Positions 17,022 to 25,260 of a DNA stretch of 64,000 bases are shown one piece after another. Both the position numbers and the translations under genes were made by a program. Origin of the DNA: Chitinophagales bacterium (GTDB taxonomy: Bacteria; Bacteroidota; Bacteroidia; Chitinophagales; Chitinophagaceae). The notes below the pieces were generated by a model. It worked only from the letters and a program-made list of their open reading frames with translations, was not told where the DNA came from and did not search any database. Positions within the stretch are counted from its first letter, which is position 1, and each line of letters begins with the position of its first letter. The DNA lies in the NCBI GenBank assembly GCA_015654695.1, contig JAATGJ010000110.1, forward strand, positions 1 through 64,000, written 5' to 3'.

Positions 17022-17088
17022 TACATGGGATTTTTACCAAATCTAAAATCTTATTCCGATAATATTGGAACTGCAATCAGTATTTAAC

Positions 17089-17601
17089 TCAATGACATTT
17101 AAAATAATCAAACGGCTCTTTGCAATCATCACATTTATATAATGCTTTGCAGGCGGTACTGCCAAACTCACTGATGCGGCGTGTATGATAAGAATTACAC
17201 TGGGGGCATTGCACTGCTTCATCAGCCGCAAATAATTTATTACTGCAAACCTGTTGTATTGGATTAGGGGGAGCAATACCGTATTGTTTCAGTTTTCTTT
17301 TACCTTTTTCACTCATCCAGTCTGTTGTCCAGGCAGGAGATAAAACCTGGGTGATCTTTTGTTTTTTGAAACCAAGCGTTGATAATAGAATGCGGATATT
17401 CATAGTAATTGTATCCATTGCAGGGCACCCGGAATAGGTAGGCGTAATAATTACTTCTATCCCATCACCATTGATGACAATATCCCGTACAATGCCAAGG
17501 TCAATTATGCTTAATACAGGCACTTCCGGATCTTTTATTTCTTCCAGGCAGGCGTAAAGCGTTTTTTTATCAATCGTAACGGTTGTCATTTTATTTACCA
17601 T
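17089..17601 (-). CDS. paaD: PaaD, phenylacetyl-CoA epoxidase assembly subunit
   Basis: MIP18/DUF59-type protein of 170 aa, the PaaD (also called PaaJ) component thought to help iron-sulfur or metal-centre assembly of the phenylacetyl-CoA epoxidase. The DUF59 part (about 8-95) has LEEIKDPEVPVLSIIDLGIVRD and the TYSGCPAMD Cys motif. The C-terminal part has four Cys-type ligands (CPQC at about 135 and CDDC near 161), a probable metal site. The start overlaps the end of paaC by 7 nt, as in other paaABCD operons. Confidence 0.9.
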   Translation of the reverse strand: MVNKMTTVTIDKKTLYACLEEIKDPEVPVLSIIDLGIVRDIVINGDGIEVIITPTYSGCPAMDTITMNIRILLSTLGFKKQKITQVLSPAWTTDWMSEKGKRKLKQYGIAPPNPIQQVCSNKLFAADEAVQCPQCNSYHTRRISEFGSTACKALYKCDDCKEPFDYFKCH

Positions 17602-18404
17602 TCAGAGCCGGGATAGGCTCTTTGCAGGTATTGAAGTTCTGTAAGTATATAGCCCATATATTCAGTATGTCGTCCCTGTTTGCCACCTTCCTGCATAAAT
17701 GTTTTTCCAGGAAAAGCTAAAGTGGCTTCATTAAATATCTCTTTTACTTTATCAAGCCAGGGATCTTTCAGTTTACTAATATCAATGGCTGATTCTTTTT
17801 CATAGTCCGCGGCAACAAACAATTCGCCTGTATATTTCCATAATTCATCAATAGCCCTCAACATACGCTGATGACTTTCTTCTGTTCCATCACCAAGACG
17901 GATCACCCATTCACTGCTCCAGCGGAGATGATACGTTACTTCTTTCAACGATTTTTCGGCAATGGCAGCCAGTTGTTTGTCTTCGCTTGTTTGCAACTGC
18001 TGGTATAATAAATATTGGCAGTTGCTGAAAAGGAACTGCCGGAGAATAGTCTGGGCCCAGTCGCCATTGGGTTGTTCCACCAGCAGGCAATTTTTAAATT
18101 CTCTTTCTGTTCTTAAATAGGCCAATGAATCTTCTGTAACCTCACCCCCAACCCTCTCTCCGGAGGGAGAGGGGGCGGCTTTCGAACCCTCTGGCTTTTT
18201 TGATTCATTGATTAACTGTGCAGCATATTGATAAAAATTTCTTGCCTGTCCCACGAGGTCAAGTGAAATATTGGTAATAGCAATATCTTGTTCCAGGATG
18301 GGTCCGTGTCCGCACCACTCGCTGTTGCGCTGACCAAGGATCAAAGCATTATCGGCAAGATGAAGAACATAGTTTATAAGAGAATCCTGGTTCATTAAAA
18401 TCAT
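17595..18404 (-). CDS. paaC: PaaC, phenylacetyl-CoA epoxidase structural subunit
   Basis: Ferritin-like non-catalytic subunit of the epoxidase, 269 aa, which pairs with PaaA. Conserved segments include QRNSEWCGHGPILEQDIAI, DLVGQARNFYQYAA, LLVEQPNGDWAQTILRQF and YHLRWSSEWVIRLGDGTEESH. Between YAAQLINESK and TEDSLAYLR, residues 76-90 (AAPSPSGERVGGEVT) are encoded by a G+C-rich palindromic repeat inserted in frame at 18139-18177. The position is a surface loop before the conserved DSLAYLR helix, so the protein is probably still functional. Confidence 0.92.
   Translation of the reverse strand: MILMNQDSLINYVLHLADNALILGQRNSEWCGHGPILEQDIAITNISLDLVGQARNFYQYAAQLINESKKPEGSKAAPSPSGERVGGEVTEDSLAYLRTEREFKNCLLVEQPNGDWAQTILRQFLFSNCQYLLYQQLQTSEDKQLAAIAEKSLKEVTYHLRWSSEWVIRLGDGTEESHQRMLRAIDELWKYTGELFVAADYEKESAIDISKLKDPWLDKVKEIFNEATLAFPGKTFMQEGGKQGRHTEYMGYILTELQYLQRAYPGSEW
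18139..18177. repeat. Palindromic repeat inserted in frame within paaC
   Basis: CCTCACCCCCAACCCTCTC is followed by a short loop and GGAGGGAGAGGGGG, giving a G+C-rich stem. The copy lies inside paaC, adds about 15 codons and keeps the frame. It shares its CCTCACCCC lead and CTCTCC/GGAGAG arms with the copy before asd at 58760. Confidence 0.75.
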
Positions 18405-18425
18405 TTATATCAGCGTAATCAGCGG

Positions 18426-18788
18426 TTACATGTGCTTTACTTCATCCGGCAAATCATAAAATGTAGGATGGCGATATACTTTGTCAACAGCAGGTTCATA
18501 CAACTCACCGGCCTCTTCAGGATTAGAGGCAGTGATATCTTTACTTTCTACTACCCAGATACTCACCCCTTCCATTCTTCTTGTATAAACATCCCTGGCA
18601 TTTTCAATAGCCATTTGTGCGTCGGCTGCATGTAAACTGCCTGCATGTTTATGATCCAATCCCTGTTTGCTGCGGATAAAAACTTCCCAGAGCGGCCAAT
18701 CACTTTTTGTGTCTTTAGATACAATATTTCCGCCTGTTTTGTCTTCGGGAATGTCTCCGTAATAAAATTTTCTAAGTAAGATATTCAT
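18426..18788 (-). CDS. paaB: PaaB, phenylacetyl-CoA epoxidase subunit
   Basis: Small bridging subunit of the PaaABCE complex, 120 aa with this start. The family core is unmistakable: WPLWEVFIRSKQGLDHKHAG, SLHAADAQMAIENARDVYTR, EGVSIWVVES and the PTFYDLPDEV end. The reading frame stays open to 18896, but the upstream codons come from the palindromic repeat at the end of paaA and have no PaaB counterpart. The ATG at 18788 gives MNILLRKFYYGDI and is the better start. It has about 20 residues before the conserved core, a little more than usual. Confidence 0.9.
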   Translation of the reverse strand: MNILLRKFYYGDIPEDKTGGNIVSKDTKSDWPLWEVFIRSKQGLDHKHAGSLHAADAQMAIENARDVYTRRMEGVSIWVVESKDITASNPEEAGELYEPAVDKVYRHPTFYDLPDEVKHM

Positions 18789-18808
18789 TACAAAAAGTTT
18801 TTTAAATA

Positions 18809-19774
18809 TCATGCTGCTGCTAAAGCCCCTCCTTTGGAGGGGTTTGGGGAGGTCTTTCTTTTCTTTGCAAAAGCCGCCGCCGCCTCTCTTACCCATTCGC
18901 CTTCTTCCCAGGCTTTTTTTCTTGCCTCTAAACGCTGTTTATTGCAGGGGCCATTACCTTTTACCACACTCCAGAATTCTTCCCAGTTGATCTCGCCAAA
19001 ATCATAATGCCTTCTCTCTTCGTTCCATTTTAATTTATCGTCCGGCAGCGTCATGCCTAATATTTTTACCTGTTCTGCGATCATGTCCACAAAATTCTGG
19101 CGCAACTCATCATTGGTCTTTCTTTTTATTTTCCATTTCATGCTTTGGTCACTGTTGGTGCTTTCACTGTCTTTAGGCCCAAACATCATCAGGGAGGGCC
19201 ACCACCAGCGGTTGATAGCATCCTGGCACATCTCTTTTTGTTCTTTTGTACCTCTGGATAAAACCAATAATGATTCAAAACCCTGGCGCTGGTGAAAACT
19301 TTCTTCTTTACAGATCCGAACCATTGCACGTGCATAGGGGCCGTAAGAAGTCCTGGTCAGCATCACCTGGTTCAGGATAGCCGCACCGTCAACCAACCAG
19401 CCGATAGCGCCGATATCGGCCCATGTTATGGTTGGGTAATTAAATATGGAAGAATATTTTGCTTTTCCGCTATGCAGGTCATTGATCGTTTCTTCTCTTG
19501 TTATACCCAATGTTTCGCAGGCTGAATATAAATACAGACCGTGCCCCGCTTCGTCCTGTACCTTGGCCAATAATATCGCCTTTCGTTTTAGTGAAGGCGC
19601 CCTTGATATCCAGTTGCCTTCGGGTAACATGCCTACGATCTCGCTATGCGCATGCTGGCTGATCTGCCTTATGTTTGTTTTTCGATATGCGTCGGGCATC
19701 CAGTCTTTAGGCTCAAGTTTGACCTCTTTATCTATTTTATCCTGGAATATTTTTTCCAATTCCTGAACGGACAT
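18809..19774 (-). CDS. paaA: PaaA, catalytic subunit of phenylacetyl-CoA epoxidase
   Basis: Di-iron oxygenase subunit, 321 aa, that makes ring-1,2-epoxyphenylacetyl-CoA. Candidate iron ligands fall in the expected ferritin-like pattern: Glu45, Glu75 and His78 (DEAGH), Asp129, and Glu158 and His161 (EESFH). The C-terminal residues 306-321 ([16 protein letters not shown]) are encoded by a palindromic repeat at 18821-18856, so the tail is an added extension. It is first in this operon, with its own promoter-like element 19 bp upstream. The reductase gene paaE is not next to it but 33 kb away. Confidence 0.95.
   Translation of the reverse strand: MSVQELEKIFQDKIDKEVKLEPKDWMPDAYRKTNIRQISQHAHSEIVGMLPEGNWISRAPSLKRKAILLAKVQDEAGHGLYLYSACETLGITREETINDLHSGKAKYSSIFNYPTITWADIGAIGWLVDGAAILNQVMLTRTSYGPYARAMVRICKEESFHQRQGFESLLVLSRGTKEQKEMCQDAINRWWWPSLMMFGPKDSESTNSDQSMKWKIKRKTNDELRQNFVDMIAEQVKILGMTLPDDKLKWNEERRHYDFGEINWEEFWSVVKGNGPCNKQRLEARKKAWEEGEWVREAAAAFAKKRKTSPNPSKGGALAAA
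18821..18856. repeat. Palindromic repeat forming the 3' end of paaA
   Basis: CCCCTCC-TTT-GGAGGGG (18826-18842) is a perfect palindrome around 3 nt, flanked by TTTGGGGAGGTCTT. On the coding strand the core reads AACCCCTCCAAAGGAGGGGC, identical to the copy in the GH43-like gene at 45052-45071. It supplies the last codons of paaA. Confidence 0.78.
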
Positions 19775-19792
19775 GGCAAGATGATTTATTTA

Positions 19793-19800
19793 CAAATTTA
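19793..19800 (-). promoter_or_regulatory. paaA operon promoter -7 element
   Basis: On the minus strand TAAATTTG matches TAnnTTTG exactly, 18 bp before the paaA start. The -33 region is weak (TACT), which suits an activated or derepressed promoter. Confidence 0.45.
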
Positions 19801-19808
19801 CGAAGACC

Positions 19809-19839
19809 TAACGGCTGTAAGTACTCTTTTTAGCCGTAA
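19809..19839. promoter_or_regulatory. Inverted repeat at the paaA promoter, possible operator
   Basis: TAACGGCT (19809-19816) and AGCCGTAA (19832-19839) are inverted arms 15 bp apart, which overlap and sit just upstream of the paaA -33 region. Arm centres are about two helical turns apart. A TetR-type PaaR-like repressor such as the one at 54139 is a candidate binder (inference). Confidence 0.35.
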
Positions 19840-19958
19840 ATATTCTTATATGAGGACAAAAAAAATTTCATCCTGGAAAGGATCATGCTTTTTTTCTGAG
19901 AATTATTCTACCTTGCTCTTGTTTATTTTTCGCTTGTTAACTAATACTACCTATACGA

Positions 19959-20573
19959 TTGCCTGCAAACGAGCAACATACAACAGTTCAGTTGAAAGAA
20001 CTGCAGAACAGAGTTGCCAGTGGAGATGAGAACGCTTTTACAGAGCTTTATCTTCATTTTGGTAAAAAGCTGATCTTATTTGGTGTTTCATTAGTACGTT
20101 CTAAAGAAATAGCTGAAGAGTTGGTAGAGGATGTATTTGTAAGGTTGTGGGCCAACCGGCAGGGTATAAGCGGGATTGATAATCTTACCGTCTATTTATA
20201 TGTCGCTGTAAAAAATAAGGCGTTGAATAAGCTTTCTCAAAAAGCACAAGAACTGGTAGCTGCGCCTTTTGACTACCTGGATACCACCATGAACGAGTTT
20301 GCTGCTGACCCTTACGATATGATGATCACTTCTGAAATGATGGCGCAGATGCAGCATGCCATTGAAGCATTGCCCCCCCGCTGCAAAATGATATTTAAAC
20401 TGGTAAGGGAAGACGGCCTTAAATATAAAGAAGTAGCCGAGATACTGAACATATCGGTAAATACAATAGATGTACAAATGGCTATTGCGGTAAAAAAGAT
20501 ATGCACCGCCCTCCATATAGACAAACCGGGAAATTTTCATCACCCGGTTCCGGCTGGTAAAAGAGAATTATAA
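19959..20573 (+). CDS. ECF-type RNA polymerase sigma factor
   Basis: Sigma-70 family ECF factor of 204 aa, of the Bacteroidota type that pairs with FecR and SusC. Region 2 (about 22-88) includes LVEDVFVRLWANR, and region 4 (about 128-178) has the HTH YKEVAEILNISVNTIDVQM. The only start that keeps the frame is TTG at 19959; the frame is closed by a stop at 19938 and no ATG or GTG precedes region 2. It heads the sigma-FecR-SusC-SusD set, lies 70 bp upstream of fecR, and probably directs transcription of the PUL when signalled from the outer membrane. Confidence 0.9.
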   Translation: MPANEQHTTVQLKELQNRVASGDENAFTELYLHFGKKLILFGVSLVRSKEIAEELVEDVFVRLWANRQGISGIDNLTVYLYVAVKNKALNKLSQKAQELVAAPFDYLDTTMNEFAADPYDMMITSEMMAQMQHAIEALPPRCKMIFKLVREDGLKYKEVAEILNISVNTIDVQMAIAVKKICTALHIDKPGNFHHPVPAGKREL

Positions 20574-20643
20574 AAAAATTATCCTTTCACTTAGTAGATA
20601 GGTTTCATTTGCCTGTCCTTAATAGGACAACGACGAATGCTGC

Positions 20644-21750
20644 ATGGATTCCCCGGATAAAATATGGCACCTTATCGCCAGGGCCTTAAATAATGAAGCT
20701 TCCTCCCGGGAGCAGCAAGAACTAATGGAGGTTCTCCGCCAGGATGAATTATTACAACAGCAGTACGATCTTTTAACCCGCATCTGGAAAGAAAAAGAAA
20801 CACATTTAGAGAACGAGGATAATAATGATGCAGCCCGAAATACTATTTCCAGGATCATCAATAAAGCAGAACTCGAAGGAAGGTATATCGGACCCCCGGT
20901 ACTAAAAAGCCGTTTGAAAAGAAGAAGAGTATGGCTGGCAGTTGCTTCTGCGGCAATTATATTGTTTGCCGGTTGGTTGTTGAAAACAAGCCCATCCCCT
21001 GTAAAAGAAGAAACAAAACAGGAAGCCCTTGAGGCCCGGAAGGGGAGCCGCTCAAGATCTTTATTGCCCGACGGAACTACGGTATGGCTTAATGCCGGCT
21101 CCAAACTTTATTATGAAAATGATTTTACCGGGTCCACCCGTGAAGTAAGACTGGAAGGAGAAGCTTTTTTTGATGTAGTAAAAAATCCGGACCAGCCTTT
21201 CATTGTGCATACTTATGGTATAGATATAAAAGTGCTGGGAACCGCTTTTAATGTAAAATCTTACCCGGAAGATAAAACAACCGAGACCACACTGTACCGC
21301 GGTTCAGTAAGGGTTTTCCGGGAGGAAGAGCCTGAAGCAAAGGCTATTCAATTAAAGCCAAATGAAAAACTCATTCTTCCCAGGCAAGCAGCTAATAAAG
21401 CTTCGTCATTGTCTGAAGATGTGAAACCCACAACAACTGCTAAAGAAATACCTGCAAGCTTCACCATTGCGCATATAGACAGCACAAAAAAAGAAAATGA
21501 ACGTTTTGAAACAGCCTGGCTTTACAGCCGTCTCGAATGCCGGGCAGATAGTTTTGAAGAACTGGCAAGAAAACTTGAAAGATGGTACAATGTCACTATC
21601 GTATTTACAGATGAACAAGTAAAGCAATTAAGTGTTACCGTAATTTTTGAAAATGAAACAGTTGAACAGGCTTTTGCCGCTTTGAAAACCGGGTTTCCCA
21701 TTACCTATAAAATAAATAACCATGAAATATCTGTTGGATCATCTCAATAA
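20644..21750 (+). CDS. FecR-family anti-sigma factor
   Basis: Inner-membrane anti-sigma factor of 368 aa. The cytoplasmic N-terminal part (1-92) would hold the sigma factor. One transmembrane helix lies at about 96-113, a FecR domain at about 130-230 (SLLPDGTTVWLNAGSKLYY, EGEAFFDVVKNPDQPFIVHT, VLGTAFNVKSY), and a C-terminal DUF4974/STN-like domain at about 290-368 (ELARKLERWYNVTIVF). It would carry the signal from the STN domain of the SusC transporter to the sigma factor encoded just upstream. Confidence 0.92.
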   Translation: MDSPDKIWHLIARALNNEASSREQQELMEVLRQDELLQQQYDLLTRIWKEKETHLENEDNNDAARNTISRIINKAELEGRYIGPPVLKSRLKRRRVWLAVASAAIILFAGWLLKTSPSPVKEETKQEALEARKGSRSRSLLPDGTTVWLNAGSKLYYENDFTGSTREVRLEGEAFFDVVKNPDQPFIVHTYGIDIKVLGTAFNVKSYPEDKTTETTLYRGSVRVFREEEPEAKAIQLKPNEKLILPRQAANKASSLSEDVKPTTTAKEIPASFTIAHIDSTKKENERFETAWLYSRLECRADSFEELARKLERWYNVTIVFTDEQVKQLSVTVIFENETVEQAFAALKTGFPITYKINNHEISVGSSQ

Positions 21751-21775
21751 ACTTCACCCAAAATAGTTTCGGTCT

Positions 21776-21848
21776 GCCTTCTCTCTTTATAGAGAGTAAA
21801 TAAAAACGGAGAATGTTGGCGCATTCCCCGTATAATAAAAAAGAAGGC
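21776..21848 (+). promoter_or_regulatory. Structured leader before susC (predicted three-way junction)
   Basis: In the 158-bp gap between fecR and susC, GCCTTC (21776-21781) can pair with GAAGGC (21843-21848) and enclose two hairpins. One is CTCTCT-TTAT-AGAGAG (21781-21796). The other is ACGGAGAATG against CATTCCCCGT (21806-21831) with one mismatch. No U-run follows on the plus strand, so it is not a simple terminator there. On the minus strand the second hairpin is followed by five Ts. Function is unknown. Confidence 0.35.
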
Positions 21849-21908
21849 TAAACGAAAATAAACTAACCTGTCACAGTCAGATTGTTTAACCCCTAATACG
21901 CTAAAAAT

Positions 21909-24900
21909 ATGAAATGTTTTTTAACGGTTATCAAAAAACCGTTGCAATCAAAAGTCCTGCTTGTTATGAAACTGACTTCGCTGCTGCTCCTTGTTTTTAC
22001 ACTTAATGTTTCCGCCAATGGTTTCGGGCAGGAAAAGATCAGTTTACGTGTGAAAAAAACGGAGATAAGTGGCGTTCTCCATTCTATTGAAAAGCAAACC
22101 AATTACAGGTTTCTCTACAATGATAAGCTCGATGACATCCGCGAAAAAGTAACTATAAATGTAAAAGAAGCGGCGTTGGCGGAGGTACTGGCTCTTTTGC
22201 TCGACAAAACACGGTTGTTGTACCAGGTAATGGACAACAACCTGATCGTTATTAAAGAAAACCCCAATGCGCCACCACGTATCCCCGATGTGGTAATACG
22301 GGGAAAAGTAACCGGTGAGGGTGGTGCGCCGATGGCAGGAGCATCTGTAATAGTAAAAGGTACCACTACAGGAACTACTACTAATAACGACGGTTCCTTT
22401 AGCATCACTGTACCGGATGCCAATGCTATACTGCTGATCTCTTCGGTTGGCTACGACCAGCAGGAAATTGCCCTTGAGGGAAAAACTGAAATAAGTATTG
22501 CATTGGTTGCTTCTACAAAGGTGATGGAGCAGGTGGTAGTGGTAGGTTATGGTACACAAAGAAAAATAGATGTGACAGGCACTGTAACGCAAGTACGGGG
22601 CGAAGAGATTTCAAAACAACCTGTCATGAACCCAATCAGTGGTTTGCAGGGAAAAGTTGCGGGTGTTCAGATCACCAATAATGGAGCGCCTGGTTCATCA
22701 CCACAAATAAGAATCCGGGGTGTAGGTACCGTGTATGGTAATGCGAATCCTCTTTATGTTGTAGATGGCGTTTGGTATGATGATATCAGCTTTTTAAATC
22801 CTGCCGATATTGAGAACATGAGTATTTTAAAAGATGCATCCTCTGAAGCTATTTATGGTATCAGGGCTGCCAATGGGGTGGTGTTAGTTACTACTAAAAA
22901 AGGACGAAATGCTCAGGCAGTTGTAAACTATAATGGATATGTGGGTAATCAAATAGTCACTAACCAGGTTAAAATGGCAAACGGGCCCCAATATGCTCAG
23001 ATGGTTAATGAATTGGACGCTATTGGCGGTATTGCAGGCAGGTATACAGATCCAAACAGGTATGGAACTACGGATTGGTATCACCAGGTTTTGAGAAATG
23101 CTCTTACTACCAATCACCAGGTTTCAGTTACCGGCGGCACGGAGAGATCTTCTTATAATTTCTCTTTGGGTTACTTATTGCAGGATGGTATCGTGGAAGA
23201 CAATAGGTTTGAAAGATATACAGCAAAATTGCAAAATGATTTTCAGCTATTCAGTCCTTTAAAAGTAGGATATGTTGTTACAGGTTCTATGAATAAATCA
23301 ACAGATATACCGGGAAGTATTTTTCACCAGGTATATTCCGCTGTGCCAATAGTGCCGGTTTATTATGAAGATGGTACTTACGGCGATCCCAATGATTTCA
23401 GTGTTACAAGTTCTGCAAATTTTAACCCCCAGGTAACGCTCGATTTCTTTAACCAGAAATCAAAGAATTACAGGGTAACAGGTACTGTATATGCTGACTT
23501 GAAATTTGCAAAACATTTTACTTTCCATACAAATGTCGGCGGGGATTTCGGACAAAACGAAGTAAGGAACTATAATCCGGTATATGTTGCCACACTTGTA
23601 CAACGTAATGCCACAAGTAAATTGTCTCTTACCGACGGCAGAACAAGAAACTGGATCCTGGAAAACACACTTACCTATGATAACCGTTTTGGTGATCATA
23701 ATGTAAAAGTGCTTGTCGGGCAGGGAGCACAATCATATAGCTACAGGGAATCAACAGCTTCAGCCGAAAACATACCCAACAACAGCGAAGGCGATTATTA
23801 TTTATCGTTAGGCACAAACAGGAACGTTACAGATTTTGGTTCAATAAATAAGGTGTCATCTTATTTTGGAAGAGTGAATTATTCTTTCCAGAACAAATAT
23901 TTGCTTACTGCCACTATCAGGGCTGATGGATCTTCCAAGTTTTCCGAGGATAACCGGTGGGGATATTTTCCTTCAATAGGCGCAGGCTGGATTATTACCA
24001 ATGAAAAATTTATGGGTAACCAGAAAATATTTGATAACCTTAAACTGCGCGGCAGCTGGGGTAAAATCGGAAACATGTCGGTTCCGGCAAACCTTTCTGT
24101 TCTTAAGGTTACCCAAACTCCTCAACTTATTTATGTGGGAGGAAATGGAACTACTGCTCCCGGCGCTAATATTAATACAATAGTACCACCTGCAACATAT
24201 TGGGAAAAAGGAGTTGGTACAGATATAGGATTGGAAGCAAGCCTGCTTAAAAACAGGTTGTATGCAGAAATCACATTTTATAACAGGAAAACCGAAAATG
24301 CCATTTTTGATATTCCTATTTTGGGATCCCTGGGAACTTCCGGTAGTACTGTGACTGGCAACCAGGCAACTTTCCAAAACCGTGGTATTGAATTCCTCGT
24401 GAACTGGAAGGACAATGCATTTAATAACAAATTGACCTATTCTTTAAGCGCTAATCTTGGTATTAACAATAATAAGGTTCTTGATGTTTCTACCGGTACA
24501 AATCCTATTTACCAGGCAGTAGGTACCACAGGGTCTAATAACTGGAATACAAGAACAATGGCAGGACAACCGATAGGCCAGTTTGTAGGTCTTCACGTGA
24601 TCGGAGTTTTTCAATCCGCTGCTGAAGTTCAAAGCTATGTTTCTAAAAACGCTGTTGTTCTCATGCCTAATGCGAAGGCTGGTGATTTAAAGATGGCCGA
24701 TATTAATGAAGATGGAGTGATAGATGATAAAGACCGTGTGGTATTAGGAAATCCCAATCCGAAATACACATTTGGATTTAATACCAGTTTTACTTACGAA
24801 CAATTTGATTTGTCTTTGGATTTCCAGGGTATTGCCGGTGTAGAAATTTATAATGCTAATCTCGCTCTTCGTTATGGTACAGAAAACTTCACTGAGGATG

Positions 24901-25241
24901 TTTATAACAATCGCTGGCACGGTTCGGGCACTTCAAATACTTATCCTTCGGTTTATTTCGCGGGTGGGCAAAATCCAAGATCTAATTCATTTTATGTAGA
25001 AGACGGAAGCTATCTCAGGGTAAGAAATGTACAGTTGGGCTATACGCTAAGTTCAGGTTTGACCAGCAGGTGGAAGATCAGTAAACTACGGGTATTTGCC
25101 AATGCACAGAATCCTTTAAATTTTTTCAAATACAGAGGATTTAGTCCCGAAGTGGGTGGTTCTCCCACCAGGGCAGGCGTAGATGTGGATGTATATCCAT
25201 TATATGCCACCTACAATTTTGGTGTTAACCTTACTTTTTAA
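21909..25241 (+). CDS. SusC/RagA-family TonB-linked transporter with STN domain
   Basis: Outer-membrane glycan transporter of 1110 aa. A signal peptide ends near residue 40. The order is an STN signalling domain (about 48-115), a carboxypeptidase-D-like beta-sandwich (about 125-205, VIRGKVTGEGGAPMAGASV), the SusC linker VVVGYGTQRKIDVTGTV, a plug domain with YVVDGVWYDD, and a C-terminal barrel ending in the aromatic strand FGVNLTF. The STN domain is the part that talks to FecR. It partners with the SusD lipoprotein 19 bp downstream and would import oligosaccharides released at the surface. Confidence 0.96.
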   Translation: MKCFLTVIKKPLQSKVLLVMKLTSLLLLVFTLNVSANGFGQEKISLRVKKTEISGVLHSIEKQTNYRFLYNDKLDDIREKVTINVKEAALAEVLALLLDKTRLLYQVMDNNLIVIKENPNAPPRIPDVVIRGKVTGEGGAPMAGASVIVKGTTTGTTTNNDGSFSITVPDANAILLISSVGYDQQEIALEGKTEISIALVASTKVMEQVVVVGYGTQRKIDVTGTVTQVRGEEISKQPVMNPISGLQGKVAGVQITNNGAPGSSPQIRIRGVGTVYGNANPLYVVDGVWYDDISFLNPADIENMSILKDASSEAIYGIRAANGVVLVTTKKGRNAQAVVNYNGYVGNQIVTNQVKMANGPQYAQMVNELDAIGGIAGRYTDPNRYGTTDWYHQVLRNALTTNHQVSVTGGTERSSYNFSLGYLLQDGIVEDNRFERYTAKLQNDFQLFSPLKVGYVVTGSMNKSTDIPGSIFHQVYSAVPIVPVYYEDGTYGDPNDFSVTSSANFNPQVTLDFFNQKSKNYRVTGTVYADLKFAKHFTFHTNVGGDFGQNEVRNYNPVYVATLVQRNATSKLSLTDGRTRNWILENTLTYDNRFGDHNVKVLVGQGAQSYSYRESTASAENIPNNSEGDYYLSLGTNRNVTDFGSINKVSSYFGRVNYSFQNKYLLTATIRADGSSKFSEDNRWGYFPSIGAGWIITNEKFMGNQKIFDNLKLRGSWGKIGNMSVPANLSVLKVTQTPQLIYVGGNGTTAPGANINTIVPPATYWEKGVGTDIGLEASLLKNRLYAEITFYNRKTENAIFDIPILGSLGTSGSTVTGNQATFQNRGIEFLVNWKDNAFNNKLTYSLSANLGINNNKVLDVSTGTNPIYQAVGTTGSNNWNTRTMAGQPIGQFVGLHVIGVFQSAAEVQSYVSKNAVVLMPNAKAGDLKMADINEDGVIDDKDRVVLGNPNPKYTFGFNTSFTYEQFDLSLDFQGIAGVEIYNANLALRYGTENFTEDVYNNRWHGSGTSNTYPSVYFAGGQNPRSNSFYVEDGSYLRVRNVQLGYTLSSGLTSRWKISKLRVFANAQNPLNFFKYRGFSPEVGGSPTRAGVDVDVYPLYATYNFGVNLTF

Positions 25242-25260
25242 ACAACTAATTAATTGAATT

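Noticed and set aside
18789-18896. N-terminal extension of the paaB reading frame
   Set aside because: The extra 36 codons come mainly from the palindromic repeat that ends paaA and overlap that gene. The conserved PaaB core needs only the ATG at 18788.
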